Assembly (NCBI GenBank): GCA_002412595.1 | Contig: DHVJ01000030.1 | Span: forward strand, 82,337 to 146,336 | Direction: 5' to 3' | Length of the DNA stretch: 64,000 nucleotides | Source: Anaerolineaceae bacterium UBA5211 | GTDB lineage: Bacteria; Chloroflexota; Anaerolineae; Anaerolineales; Anaerolineaceae | Shown: piece after piece, positions 50,136-59,111 of the stretch | How the letters are laid out: the number at the start of each line of letters is the position of its first letter | Position numbering within the stretch: the first letter of the stretch is position 1 | The notes under the pieces: model-generated | Database searches by the model: none | What the model was told of the DNA's origin: nothing | The model's input: the letters and a program-made list of their open reading frames with translations, nothing else | Position numbers and translations under genes: made by a program

Positions 50136-50777
50136 ATGACTGTTGAAGTTGATTACGTTTTTAGACTGCTTACCGCATTAGTTCTGGGTGGCATTATCGG
50201 CGCTGAACGCGAACGCCATAAAAAAGCGGTTGGGCTGCGCACTTTGATCCTGATCTCGGTCGGTTCGGCTCTGTTCACCATTCTTTCGATCAATATGACC
50301 GGACCGGACGGCTCCAATCCCAGCCGGATTGCGGCCAACGTTGTCAGCGGAATCGGTTTTTTGGGCGCGGGTGTGATTTTGGAAGAACGCGGCCGCGTGG
50401 TCGGCTTGACCACCGCAGCTACTATTTGGATTGCTTCTGCGATTGGGATGGCTGCTGGAGCTGGAGAATACATCCTGGCCACCGGAACCGCCCTGATTGT
50501 CATGATTGTCCTGCTGCTCTTTACAAGATTGGAAGATTATTTAGAGATCTCTAGCGAAGAACGCACCTATGAGATCAGCGCTAAGATCAGTTGGGATAAG
50601 TATAAAGAAATCAAGGCCCTCTTTAAGGAAAACGGCCTGGTCATCAACCACACCAAGCAGGAGAAGAAGGGGGATAAGATGGTGTGTACCTTTGAGGTTT
50701 TGGGGTCCACAAAAAAACATGATAAAGTAGTACAAAAATTGCTTTCCGATAAAGAAATCCTCGAAGTCTGGTTCTGA
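50136..50777 (+). CDS. MgtC/SapB family membrane protein
   Basis: 213 residues. Four to five N-terminal helices with 'LGGIIGAERERHKKAVGLRTLILISVGSALF' and 'RIAANVVSGIGFLGAGVIL' (in parts), the hallmarks of MgtC/SapB, followed by a cytoplasmic ACT-like C-terminal domain. Family members affect Mg2+ homeostasis and ATP synthase activity in pathogens; in environmental bacteria the role is less clear. The 5' leader is very AT-rich and has TATAAT near 50079-50086; AAGGT precedes the ATG. Confidence 0.92.
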   Translation: MTVEVDYVFRLLTALVLGGIIGAERERHKKAVGLRTLILISVGSALFTILSINMTGPDGSNPSRIAANVVSGIGFLGAGVILEERGRVVGLTTAATIWIASAIGMAAGAGEYILATGTALIVMIVLLLFTRLEDYLEISSEERTYEISAKISWDKYKEIKALFKENGLVINHTKQEKKGDKMVCTFEVLGSTKKHDKVVQKLLSDKEILEVWF

Positions 50778-50887
50778 ACGCTGTTCCAAGAAAACAGAAT
50801 TGACCATGCGGAGTGTGCGCCGGATGCAAGCCATGTATTTTTAAGCGAACTCGCTTGATCCAGCTCATTTTCAGGAGGAAAATGTTC

Positions 50888-52102
50888 ATGAAAGTGAAAA
50901 CCGGATGGTTGGCCATCATCCTTATGCTGTTCTTGATCAACCTGGCAGCTTGCAATTCGGCTGAAGCCGCAAGCGCGGATGAAGTGCAAACAGCGCCGCC
51001 AGCAGTTGAAGCAAGTGCCCCAACTCTGGAAGCTGTCCCCCAGCCGGATGGTCTGCCGAACGGCGTGCTGGTGGACACGCAAACCGGCAGCAATTTAATC
51101 ATTTACAACACCTACGGGCAGGTTGCCTATGCTCTGGATATACCGGGGATCGGCAGTTATACGGCACAAAAAGCTCACCTGGCAGGTTCCGGTGACAACG
51201 CCCCCCTGGTTTATCACAGCTGGGATCCGGAACAATCCCTGCGAGTAAACCGACAAGGCAGCGTCAGCACGCTGCGCCCAACGGACGCTTTTTTCGGCAT
51301 GGCCGGCGCCAACGGCCAATCGGCACTGGCTTTCTCGGAAGTCGTGGTGGATGGGGCAGGGCCGCACAGCTATCTCTATGCCGGAAGCCTGGACAATATC
51401 GGTTCGGCAGCCCCGTTTTACGATTTCAACGACGAAAACATGCAAATAGCCCTGCTGCCGGTCGCGGTGGACGCCCAAGCCAACCAGCCGCAAACGGTTT
51501 GGTACACGCAGGCCGCCTGGGGAATCGGCGGGGTGGATTTGATCTTCCCCATCACGCGCGGCCTGTACGCCTTTGCCCTGAACAGCAGCCAGATTTCACA
51601 GGCGCTCGACCCGGGGCGCAATTTCCAGGGAATTTCTCCCGACATGCGCTTTGCCGGCAGCACTACCTTTGACGCGCAAGCGGACCAATCCATGACCATA
51701 ACGGACATCTCCGGCGGGCATGAGATTATTTTCCCGCTGCGCGCAGACAGCGAGCGCGGCTCCGGTTACACAGTTTTTTCACCGAACAGCCAACTGGCAG
51801 CCTGGTTGGAAGCAGGCGGGTCTTTCGCAGCCGAGCCCAGCACTTACCACTCAGTGGTGCGTGTCGGAGAAACTTTGAACGGCGCGGTAGATTACGATAT
51901 CGAAGACAGCAGCGTGGCGCAGGCCTTGAACCAACCCCAGATCACTTTCATGAAACCGGTTGGCTGGTTGGACAATCAAACCCTGTTGATCGAAGCTCGC
52001 ACTACAGACTGGGGGCATGTTGTGCTGGTGCGCGCCAGCCTGGCGGAGGGTACGCTGGCATATTTCTGCGACGGCAGTTTTGTCGATTTTTCTTACCCCT
52101 AA
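50888..52102 (+). CDS. Lipoprotein, unknown, paralogue 1
   Basis: 404 residues. A signal peptide ends in a lipobox 'NLAAC'; an Ala/Pro/Glu-rich linker follows. The rest contains several beta-rich segments shared with the gene at 52280: 'GVDLIFPITRGLYAF', 'FQGISPDMRFAGS', 'LRADSERGSGYTVFSPNSQ', 'AAWLEAG' and 'VGWLDNQTLLIEART'. The repeated pattern of strands with 'SPD' and 'AWLE' elements suggests a beta-propeller-like fold, but I do not recognise a family. ATG 50888 is preferred to 50882 because AGGAGG then has a 9-base spacing and the signal peptide starts 'MKVK'. Terminator after the stop. Confidence 0.8.
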   Translation: MKVKTGWLAIILMLFLINLAACNSAEAASADEVQTAPPAVEASAPTLEAVPQPDGLPNGVLVDTQTGSNLIIYNTYGQVAYALDIPGIGSYTAQKAHLAGSGDNAPLVYHSWDPEQSLRVNRQGSVSTLRPTDAFFGMAGANGQSALAFSEVVVDGAGPHSYLYAGSLDNIGSAAPFYDFNDENMQIALLPVAVDAQANQPQTVWYTQAAWGIGGVDLIFPITRGLYAFALNSSQISQALDPGRNFQGISPDMRFAGSTTFDAQADQSMTITDISGGHEIIFPLRADSERGSGYTVFSPNSQLAAWLEAGGSFAAEPSTYHSVVRVGETLNGAVDYDIEDSSVAQALNQPQITFMKPVGWLDNQTLLIEARTTDWGHVVLVRASLAEGTLAYFCDGSFVDFSYP

Positions 52103-52129
52103 ATTTTTCTTTCATCACTAAAGATTAAT

Positions 52130-52168
52130 AACCGCTCGCGCCATCGATGCGATGAGCGGTTTTTTTGT
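52130..52168 (+). terminator. Intrinsic terminator
   Basis: AACCGCTC (52130-52137) pairs with GAGCGGTT (52154-52161), with further pairing inside (ATCGAT), followed by T7. Confidence 0.85.
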
Positions 52169-52279
52169 ATATATCAGTATTCGTTGGATTTTTTTATTTT
52201 CATGCCGGGCAAACGCGATTAGAATATTACATCTGTATTACAAAATCTTTCCACATTTTAAAGGAAATTGATCGACAAC

Positions 52280-53467
52280 ATGAAAACCAAGCAAGTCTTT
52301 GTCACTCTCTTTACACTGATCTGTCTGGGAATCGCAGCCGGCTGCAGCGGGCAGTCCACCAACCAGACAAATGTCGAGGCCCAGAAAAACACACAAATCT
52401 CTGCCAACCTGATGCCCAGCGCCGTGCTGGTCAATATGTACAACGCCAACGGCTTGGAATTAATCGGCCTAGATCAGGCTTATCTCAGCACGATCTCGAT
52501 CGACAATTCCAACGATCTGGGAGCCGATAACGTTGTGCCGGCAGGTAAGTTGATTTCCGAAAACGCCGATATTCCCCTGGTGTACACCACCTACTCTCCC
52601 GAGGTGGCCGTCATGCTCACCAGAGACGGACAAACCCAAGTATTGCGGAAGTTTAACTCATTGGGACAAATTGCCGGCTCCAATGGACAAGAAGCCATTG
52701 CTTATTCAGAAGTGGCCTTCGGCGACTATAGCTTGAACAGCTTTCTATATGTTGGCAATCTGAATGACATCGGTTTTAGCACTTCCGTCTATCAAATGCA
52801 GGATTACCTGAAACAATGGGTTTTAGCACCCCTATTCGTTGAGGTCGCGGATGGACAGCCCAGCGGCGTGTGGTACACAACCAGCGGCTGGGGCGTTGGC
52901 GGACCGGGTATCTTTTTCCCGATTACCCAGGGATTGTATTATTACGACATCGCCGCAGGCACCAGCACGGAATATCTCGGCACCGATCAGAGCCTACAAG
53001 GATTATCACCCGACCGGACGATGGCCGGCAGCATCGCGTCCAGCAGTTACAGCGATCACGATATGACCGTCACCAACCTGGTCACGCACTGGACGCTGCA
53101 ATTTCCATTGCGAGCAGCCAGCGACCAGGGGTCCGGATACGCGACTTTTGCGCCAGACAACCAGCATGTCGCCTGGCTGGAAGTGGGCACTTCGCCGTAC
53201 GATGAATACCAGTACAATTTCGTGGTACGCGTCGGCAGTTTATCCGACGGCAATATTGATTTTGAAATCGACAACAACGCTGTTGCTCAAACCCTGCAGA
53301 ATAACGATGTCACATATATCCAACCGGTAGGATGGCTAGATGCTGATTCCCTGTTGATTGAAGCTCATGGTTCAGACTGGCAAGGCGCAGCTATTGTGCG
53401 TCTAAGTTTGAGCGATCACAATCTGTATCAATTCAGTAAAGGGGCTTTTGTTAATTTTATCTACTAG
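52280..53467 (+). CDS. Lipoprotein, unknown, paralogue 2
   Basis: 395 residues. 'MKTKQVFVTLFTLICLGIAAGC' is a signal peptide with lipobox 'IAAGC'; the mature part aligns along its length with the protein at 50888: 'GPGIFFPITQGLYYYD', 'LQGLSPDRTMAGS', 'LRAASDQGSGYATFAPDNQ', 'VAWLEVG', 'VGWLDADSLLIEAHGSDW'. The pair are clear tandem duplicates, each with its own terminator and so probably its own promoter. The AAGGA site is 14 bases before this ATG, which is long; a TTG at 52268 has too short a spacing. Function unknown. Confidence 0.8.
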   Translation: MKTKQVFVTLFTLICLGIAAGCSGQSTNQTNVEAQKNTQISANLMPSAVLVNMYNANGLELIGLDQAYLSTISIDNSNDLGADNVVPAGKLISENADIPLVYTTYSPEVAVMLTRDGQTQVLRKFNSLGQIAGSNGQEAIAYSEVAFGDYSLNSFLYVGNLNDIGFSTSVYQMQDYLKQWVLAPLFVEVADGQPSGVWYTTSGWGVGGPGIFFPITQGLYYYDIAAGTSTEYLGTDQSLQGLSPDRTMAGSIASSSYSDHDMTVTNLVTHWTLQFPLRAASDQGSGYATFAPDNQHVAWLEVGTSPYDEYQYNFVVRVGSLSDGNIDFEIDNNAVAQTLQNNDVTYIQPVGWLDADSLLIEAHGSDWQGAAIVRLSLSDHNLYQFSKGAFVNFIY

Positions 53468-53488
53468 AATTTTTTCAAATCCTTACAC

Positions 53489-53520
53489 AAAAAATGCCCA
53501 CATCTGTGGGCATTTTATTT
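53489..53520. terminator. Bidirectional intrinsic terminator
   Basis: AAAATGCCCACA and TGTGGGCATTTT form a perfect 12-bp stem with a two-base loop; T run on the right and A run on the left, between convergent genes. It touches the csaA stop codon. Confidence 0.92.
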
Positions 53521-53857
53521 ATGCTAACTTGGCGCCATTGCAAACTTCATCGTCTGGAACAGCCAGCACGACTGCGCCATCCGGGCGGTAAAAACCTGTC
53601 ACCAGGCAATCGGACATAAACGGGCCAACCTGTTTGGGCGGAAAATTCACCACCGCCACCACCTGTTTGCCAATCAGCTTTTCCTTGGGATATAAATCGG
53701 TGATCTGCGCACTGGAGTGCTTAATTCCAATTTCTTCACCAAAATCGACCATTAATTTATAAGCGGGTTTTTTAGCTTCAGGAAAGTCTTCCACATCCAT
53801 GATAGTGCCAACCCGTAGTTCCACTTGTTCAAAATCTTTCCAGGTTATCTGTTCCAT
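53519..53857 (-). CDS. csaA: CsaA-like tRNA-binding domain protein
   Basis: 112 residues, a single EMAP-II/tRNA-binding OB-fold: 'FEQVELRVGTIMDVEDFPEAKKPAYKL' at the start (in outline), 'IKHSSAQITDLY', 'VVAVVNFPPKQVGPFMSDCLVTGF' and 'VVLAVPDDEV'. It matches CsaA, a dimeric tRNA-binding protein described as an export-related chaperone in Bacillus. ATG with GAGAT just upstream. It follows the aspartate racemase gene on the minus strand. Confidence 0.92.
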   Translation of the reverse strand: MEQITWKDFEQVELRVGTIMDVEDFPEAKKPAYKLMVDFGEEIGIKHSSAQITDLYPKEKLIGKQVVAVVNFPPKQVGPFMSDCLVTGFYRPDGAVVLAVPDDEVCNGAKLA

Positions 53858-53926
53858 GAATCTCTTTCAACTCCTCTTATTCGAGCAAGTTTATACATCT
53901 TTTTACTCGCACAATTGTATATCAAA

Positions 53927-54619
53927 TTACGCCAATGCCGCTTCAACACCGGCCAGCGCGTGCAGCCGGGTAGTGTCAAACAACGGCACGGTACTGTCCG
54001 AGGCGGATACCAGCAGTCCAATTTCAGTGCAGCCCAGGATGATACCCTGCGCGCCCTGCTCTACCAGGTCCGCCATGATGCGCACATATTGCGCGCGCGA
54101 TTCCTCCCGCAGGATGCCCAGCACCAGCTCTTCGTAAATCACACGGTGGACTATCTCGCGGTCGGCTTGTGAAGGCAGAATAACCCGCAGCCCATGCTTT
54201 TTGACCAGGCGTCCGGTGTAGAAATCTTTCTCCATAGTAAAGCGCGTGCCCAATAGCCCGACGCTATCCAGACCGGCCGCTTTGATCTGCGCGGCGGTCG
54301 GATCGGCAATATGGATGAAGGGGATGGAAATGCCGGTCTGGATGGCATCGGCGGTTTTATGCATGGTATTGGTACACAACAAGACAAAATCGGCTCCGGC
54401 GGCTTCCAGCGCGCGGGCCGCAGCGACCATGCGTTCAGCGGCTTCGGTCCAACGCGTTTCGCGCTGGAGTACTTCGATCTCGTCAAAGTCCACCGAGAGC
54501 ATAACACAATCAGCGGAATGCAGCCCGCCCAGCCGTTCCTTTACCGCTTCATTGATCAAGCGGTAATATTCGGCGGAGGATTCCCAACTCATGCCTCCGA
54601 TCAAGCCTATCCTCTTCAT
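53927..54619 (-). CDS. Aspartate/glutamate racemase family protein
   Basis: 230 residues. The PLP-independent two-cysteine pocket is present: Cys82 in 'VLLCTNTMHK' and Cys197 in 'IILGCTEIGLL'. The N-terminus 'KRIGLIGGMSWESSAEYYR' is that of aspartate racemases. Product D-Asp may feed cell-wall or signalling metabolism. AGAGGA 8 bases before ATG 54619 selects this start over an in-frame upstream ATG at 54649, which lies in the previous gene. It follows the ASCH gene by 22 bp. Confidence 0.9.
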   Translation of the reverse strand: MKRIGLIGGMSWESSAEYYRLINEAVKERLGGLHSADCVMLSVDFDEIEVLQRETRWTEAAERMVAAARALEAAGADFVLLCTNTMHKTADAIQTGISIPFIHIADPTAAQIKAAGLDSVGLLGTRFTMEKDFYTGRLVKKHGLRVILPSQADREIVHRVIYEELVLGILREESRAQYVRIMADLVEQGAQGIILGCTEIGLLVSASDSTVPLFDTTRLHALAGVEAALA

Positions 54620-54641
54620 GTTTTTTTCCTCTTGATAATCA

Positions 54642-55124
54642 TTAAGCAATGTCTTTAGGGTAGATCACTCGAAAGCGCTCGCACACCAACAGCATATCTT
54701 CGCTAAATTGCCCGCCAATACGCTCAAAAATGCGTTCGAAGAATTTCCGGTGGACCCTGCGCCAATAAGCCAGGCTGCGGTCGCCCTCACCCTCATCATA
54801 GGCAAAATCCGCTTCCACCTGATTGAAAGGCTGTATATTGACTTCGCTGGTTTCCACAATGCAAAGCGGTTCATCGGTGCCATCCAGCACCACCGTCAGC
54901 AAGCCAGGTTCGGGCAGGTCATCGCCGTCATGCTCCCATTCTGCCAGCGCGGAACAGGTGGCCGTTTTGGTGCCGGCCGCGATCAACGCGCCCAGTTCAT
55001 CCGCCATGGCGGGGCCGTCGCCCCAACCTTCGGCCAGCACCCGGCGGGAATGGTAAGAAGATTCAATCGGCAGCTGCGCCAGGAATTCGTCAAAATAGCT
55101 TTGTGCGGCCGGATTCATACTCAT
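54642..55124 (-). CDS. ASCH domain protein
   Basis: 160 residues. 'LIAAGTKTATCSALAEWEHDGDDLPEPGLLTVVLDG' (about 46-80, in outline) is the start of the ASCH/PUA-like fold with its Gly-x-Lys motif, followed by 'CIVETSEVNIQPFNQV' and 'AYWRRVHRKFFE'. Such proteins are RNA-binding or N4-acetylcytidine amidohydrolase-like (YqfB); which applies is not clear. Start ATG 55124, with an in-frame ATG two codons downstream as an alternative. It is the first of an ASCH-racemase-CsaA series. Confidence 0.85.
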   Translation of the reverse strand: MSMNPAAQSYFDEFLAQLPIESSYHSRRVLAEGWGDGPAMADELGALIAAGTKTATCSALAEWEHDGDDLPEPGLLTVVLDGTDEPLCIVETSEVNIQPFNQVEADFAYDEGEGDRSLAYWRRVHRKFFERIFERIGGQFSEDMLLVCERFRVIYPKDIA

Positions 55125-55230
55125 GATGTTTTTATCTCTGATCTCTTGTGCTTGACTCTTATGATTTTACCGGAGAAATATTTTTGCGATGAAAAATACG
55201 CGTTTTATTTCAGTTTTGCTTTTTCGCTGC

Positions 55231-55259
55231 AATAAAAGATGGCGGAGGGTCGCCATCTC
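55231..55259 (-). terminator. Terminator after the phzF gene
   Basis: GATGGCG/CGCCATC stem with a GAGGGT loop; on the minus strand it is followed by TTTTATTG, 35 bases after the stop. Confidence 0.85.
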
Positions 55260-55293
55260 GTTGAATTTCAATGCAATTTTATAAATTAGCCGC

Positions 55294-56175
55294 TCAATCG
55301 CCCCACTCGCCGCGCGCAACTGAGACGCTCTTGCCGCCCACGTCAATAGCAATACCGCTGTCTTCCGCTTGCGCCTTCAGCAGCAGCAGTGAAGGACGGC
55401 CAATCTCATAACCCTGTTCCACGCGCACATCCACCGTATCCCTGTCGAAGTAACGCTGCTCGACCAGGTAGCCCGCCAGGCAGCCGTTGCCGCTGCCTGT
55501 GGCTGGGTCCTCCGGCACGCTAAAATAATCCACAAAGACACGCACGCTCAGGTCATTGCCGTGCTCGTGTGTTTCAGGTGAGAAAATCAGGATGCCCTTG
55601 GCCTCGGTGCGGCTGACCAGGTCGAAATACAGCTCGCGGTTGACCCGCGCCGCTTTCAATGCCGCAATGGTCTTGAGCGGCACGATGAAAAAGGGCAGTC
55701 CGGTGGAGACTTCCTGGATGGGGAAGCGCTCGTCGAAATCCTCCGGTTCCAGACCCAACAGGGGCGCGAAAGTTTCGACAGTATGCTGCGGTCCGAAAAC
55801 CGGCTGCACCTGGCGCATCCAGCTGTAGCCATCGGGGCTGAAGCTGACCGGGATTTGCCCAACCTTGAGGTTCAGAATCACTTTGTCAGCCGCACCTTTT
55901 AATATTTCCGAGCGGATGACCGCGGCCGTTCCCAGGGTGGGATGGCCGGCAAAAGGCACTTCCTCGCCCGGTGTAAAAATGCGCACATCGAAACCGCCAT
56001 TATGCATTTCATCCGAAAGGATGAAGGTGGTCTCGGAAAAATTGACCTCGCGCGCGATCTGCTGCATTTCCAGGTCAGACAGCCCGGCCGCATGGCGGAA
56101 AACCGCCAATTGGTTGCCGGCATATTTACTTTCGGCGAACACGTCCACAATATAGTATGGAATTCTGGTCATCAT
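55294..56175 (-). CDS. PhzF-family isomerase/epimerase
   Basis: 293 residues, two diaminopimelate-epimerase-like halves. The catalytic Glu is Glu48 in 'VNFSETTFIL', the first half also has 'FTPGEEVPFAGHPTLGTA', and the second 'DPATGSGNGCLAGYL'. The family includes PhzF and many proteins of unknown substrate. ATG with GAGAGGTGC upstream. It is 51 bp from the GrpB gene and may be co-transcribed. Confidence 0.95.
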   Translation of the reverse strand: MMTRIPYYIVDVFAESKYAGNQLAVFRHAAGLSDLEMQQIAREVNFSETTFILSDEMHNGGFDVRIFTPGEEVPFAGHPTLGTAAVIRSEILKGAADKVILNLKVGQIPVSFSPDGYSWMRQVQPVFGPQHTVETFAPLLGLEPEDFDERFPIQEVSTGLPFFIVPLKTIAALKAARVNRELYFDLVSRTEAKGILIFSPETHEHGNDLSVRVFVDYFSVPEDPATGSGNGCLAGYLVEQRYFDRDTVDVRVEQGYEIGRPSLLLLKAQAEDSGIAIDVGGKSVSVARGEWGD

Positions 56176-56226
56176 GCACCTCTCAATTTTGGTTGGAATG
56201 ATTTTCCCATTATGCCACGATCTAAA

Positions 56227-56802
56227 TTAATCCAGCGAACGGCATTTATCCAAGTTCCAGCTGGTATTTACAGCCCACTCCTGGGCAGCGTCCCAGATCA
56301 GATCGTAAACCGGGTCCTTGATGGCATAGTAAGCCACGTTGTCATCGGCATGGTAGCGTGCCAAGGCGCGCTTGATGCGCTCGACCGTAGCAGCGGCGTT
56401 TGGGTGAGAGCGCAGGTAGTCGCGAAAGAGCAGCGGGTAGCGCTGGTTGGGGCTGCCCTGTTTGCGCACGTGCACGTGGATGCGGCGCCGGCCGGGCGGC
56501 TGCATGAAGTAGTACTTGGCCCACAGGCGCGGGTCGGGGTCTTCTCCGCAGGGCAGATGGTCGGTTGAGATGTCATCGCGGAACTGGTAGCCGTCGGCGG
56601 TCATGCGCGCCACGATCTCCGGCACCATCTCACGCACGGTCACCTGGATATCGATAACATCCTTGGCGCCCAGCCCGGGCACGGAGGTGGAACCGATGTG
56701 GTCAATGTGCAGGGCCAGCTCATCCAGAATGCCCTGCAATTCTGCCCGGATGCTCTCGAATTCCTGCGGCCAAGCCGGGTTATAGTCACAGATCTCGATC
56801 AC
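56227..56802 (-). CDS. GrpB/UPF0157 family protein
   Basis: 191 residues with the nucleotidyltransferase-like GrpB core: 'DYNPAWPQEFESIRAEL', 'IDHIGSTSVPGLGAKDVIDI' (GSTSVPG) and 'RRIHVHVRKQGS'. Some members are involved in dephospho-CoA or antibiotic tailoring; function here is unknown. A C-terminal helical part of 30 residues follows the family core. ATG 56802 with AGAGGTCAG upstream. Confidence 0.9.
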   Translation of the reverse strand: MIEICDYNPAWPQEFESIRAELQGILDELALHIDHIGSTSVPGLGAKDVIDIQVTVREMVPEIVARMTADGYQFRDDISTDHLPCGEDPDPRLWAKYYFMQPPGRRRIHVHVRKQGSPNQRYPLLFRDYLRSHPNAAATVERIKRALARYHADDNVAYYAIKDPVYDLIWDAAQEWAVNTSWNLDKCRSLD

Positions 56803-56957
56803 GGTCTGACCTCTCTATTTTCTTAAATATTCTATTATTTGCTAGCAAAGTTTATACCAGAAATCTTTCTGCTGGAAAACTCAACAACACGGGTATTTAC
56901 CGTTATTTGTATCTTTTATATGGAGAGATCAGGGTAGGAGGCCCGCCAGCCGAATTT

Positions 56958-57608
56958 TCAGGCAGGCTGGAGATAAAAATCACGCAGCAAAATGATGGCC
57001 TTTTTAATGGGTGCGCTGCCCTGCGTGCGCGCCAAGTGATAGCGCTGCTCGGCTCCCACGGGGTCGAACTGGATACTCTGCAGCAGCTGGGCTTCCCGCA
57101 ACAGGGACTCATAACAATCCGGTAAATCCAACCCTTTGGCGATATACGCCAGGTTCAGCAGGGAAAAAGAATCGTTGGACAGGCGGCATCCCAACTGTGC
57201 GGCGCCGGCGCGCAGCCACCACTTGACCGCCTGGCCCAGATCGAAGCGGCTGAATTCGCTCATGGCAATCGCGCCGCACAGCATGGGCTTGTTGCGCCCT
57301 TTCTTCAATCCTTCCAGGCAGGTGGCAATGGGTTCTTCGGGAAAACCAATTTCCCCGCGTAACTTTGCGACCCAGTAATACACGAAAGAATAATCATCGT
57401 ATTTCCGCAAAGCTGCTTCGGCCATCGCCAAAGCCTTCCGTTTATCGACCATAGCCATGTCGGGGATGACGCGCATGTCCGCTATGTCATGCCAGCGGCG
57501 CGGCTCATCGAATTCTTCAAAATCAATCTGGTAGCAAGTATCCACGTACAGGATGCCCGTGGGCGGGGGTGTTGGCACCTTCATTTCCACCTTCTTTGGT
57601 TCAGACAA
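56958..57608 (-). CDS. TPR-like helical protein, unknown
   Basis: 216 residues, no signal peptide. The central part is helical with repeated Ala/Leu patterns ('DKRKALAMAEAALRKYDDYSFVYYWVAKL' , 'FDLGQAVKWWLRAGAAQLG'), like TPR or Sel1 repeats. The N-terminus is Pro-rich ('VPTPPPTGILYVDTCYQIDFEEFDEP'). No family recognised. It may be an independent transcript; no terminator is obvious between 56803 and 56957 beyond a small inverted repeat CCAGCC/GGCTGG overlapping the stop. Confidence 0.65.
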   Translation of the reverse strand: MSEPKKVEMKVPTPPPTGILYVDTCYQIDFEEFDEPRRWHDIADMRVIPDMAMVDKRKALAMAEAALRKYDDYSFVYYWVAKLRGEIGFPEEPIATCLEGLKKGRNKPMLCGAIAMSEFSRFDLGQAVKWWLRAGAAQLGCRLSNDSFSLLNLAYIAKGLDLPDCYESLLREAQLLQSIQFDPVGAEQRYHLARTQGSAPIKKAIILLRDFYLQPA

Positions 57609-57667
57609 TTTTAATTATATCCCTGCTGTAAACAACACAGCAGATTATTTATCAGGAATTGGCATAT

Positions 57668-58738
57668 TTAATCAGAAGTGACTTGCAAGGATTCACGCGC
57701 CGTCTGCCAAAAGATTTCATCTTCCTGGCCTAATGCCCACACCGCAATACCGCCTAATTTGTAACGCCCCACCAGGGCGGCCTTGGCGCGAATGCTGGCA
57801 GTGTCCTCATACCAAACGACATGCTCACGGCCCTTCGTTTTGTAGGAGAGATAAGGAGAATCGGCAGCCAAATCACGCCCCACTTGCACGCCGGGCAGCG
57901 CCAGCAGTTCCGGCAGATCGGTCCAGTACAGCTCGTCCACCGCATCTTCCACACCGGCTTCGTAAGCCTTTAGGTCCCAATCGTAAGCGTAAGCCGGCAG
58001 GCCCAGCAGCAGTTTGGCCGGGTCAACCAGCTCAACCGCGTAGGCCGTGCTTTCCTCCACCCAGTCCAAGCCAGCCACGGGGCCGGGCTCGCTCCAGGGG
58101 CCATGCTGGTCGTAGGTCATGACCTGCAGGTAATCGGCCGCCTGGCCCAGCGCGGCCAGGTCGTAGGGATAGGCCCAATTGTCGTCGGGCAATTCAGCCG
58201 ACTTGGCCGGCACGCTGATGATCAACTGTTTATCCAGTGTGTGCAGGCGCGCGGCCAGCTCTTCAATGAAAGCAGTGAAGGCAGCGCGGTCAGCCTGGAT
58301 GTCATCCGAGTAGGCAATGCTTTCCAGGTCAATGTTAATGCCCGCGTAGCGCTCGTCTTGCGCAATTTTCACGAGCTGCTCGGTGAAAATGTCTTTGTGC
58401 GTGAGGATGGCCGCGCGCGCCAGCGTGGGATCGAAGTCGTAGAGCGGCTCGCCGCGGTAATTGCTCACGCAGGCAAAGGCCTGGATGTCGTGTGCGTATG
58501 CATAATCCGCCGCGCCCAGGTCGTCGGACTGGACTATGCTCCCGTCGTCCTGCACGTTAAAGACATCGATGGAGAGCATGTCAAGCTGGTTGGCTTCCGC
58601 TTGCAGGGAGGCGTAGGACTCTTCGGTGCCGGTGAAGTAGGCGAGGGTATGAGGGGGTATTAAATTCACAGAGCAACAGGAATTGGAACTAGCCAGTACT
58701 GCTGTACTTAACAAGATGGGAATCAGGAGCTTTTTAAT
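57668..58738 (-). CDS. GH18-like glycosyl hydrolase (spore-germination YaaH type), probable AUU start
   Basis: 356 residues from the chosen start. A signal-like segment 'KKLLIPILLSTAVLASSNSC' is followed by a GH18 barrel: 'GINIDLESIAY' carries the Asp-x-Asp-x-Glu catalytic motif, plus 'VMTYDQHG' (Tyr) and 'KLLLGLPAYAYDW' and C-terminal 'GGIAVWALGQED'. It is likely an extracytoplasmic enzyme acting on N-acetylglucosamine polymers or peptidoglycan. The best ribosome site GGAGG ends 4 bases before ATT at 58738, which would encode the Met of 'M-KKLLI'. No ATG is available; a TTG at 58813 would add 25 non-signal residues and has no site. It follows mazF by 43 bp. Confidence 0.75.
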   Translation of the reverse strand: MKKLLIPILLSTAVLASSNSCCSVNLIPPHTLAYFTGTEESYASLQAEANQLDMLSIDVFNVQDDGSIVQSDDLGAADYAYAHDIQAFACVSNYRGEPLYDFDPTLARAAILTHKDIFTEQLVKIAQDERYAGINIDLESIAYSDDIQADRAAFTAFIEELAARLHTLDKQLIISVPAKSAELPDDNWAYPYDLAALGQAADYLQVMTYDQHGPWSEPGPVAGLDWVEESTAYAVELVDPAKLLLGLPAYAYDWDLKAYEAGVEDAVDELYWTDLPELLALPGVQVGRDLAADSPYLSYKTKGREHVVWYEDTASIRAKAALVGRYKLGGIAVWALGQEDEIFWQTARESLQVTSD

Positions 58739-58781
58739 TCTTCCTCCAAAATGAAAAACACTTTTCCAATTTTCCAAAACT

Positions 58782-59111
58782 CTATTCAGCAAAGAGATTT
58801 TGCAAGATCGCAAGAGTCTTCTTTTGAGCTTCCGGGCTGATTTTACCTAATTTCTTCACCAGGCGAATTTTGTCCACGGTACGAATTTGATCCAGCACAA
58901 TTTGTCCGTCCTTCCCTTCGAACCGACAGTTCACGCGCGTGGGATAATCGCGGCCCTGGGTGGACATGGGGGCTACAATAATCGTGTTGATATGGGCATT
59001 CATTTCATCCGGGGAAATAATCAGGCAGGGACGCGTTTTGCGAATTTCGTGTCCGATAACCAGATCCAGATTGATCAGATAGACCTCAAAACGCTTGACT
59101 ACCAGGTCCAT
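58782..59111 (-). CDS. mazF: MazF-like mRNA interferase toxin
   Basis: 109 residues, the usual PemK/MazF length. 'RFEVYLINLDLVIGHEIRKTRPCLIISPDEMNAHINTII' (in outline, first 50 residues) has the family start and the Arg-Pro-x-x-Ile/Val core, followed by 'VAPMSTQGRDYPTRV' with the catalytic Thr/Ser region, and 'GQIVLDQIRTVDKIRL'. It should cleave mRNA at short motifs. It overlaps the antitoxin gene by 13 bases and is followed by the GH18 gene. Confidence 0.92.
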   Translation of the reverse strand: MDLVVKRFEVYLINLDLVIGHEIRKTRPCLIISPDEMNAHINTIIVAPMSTQGRDYPTRVNCRFEGKDGQIVLDQIRTVDKIRLVKKLGKISPEAQKKTLAILQNLFAE

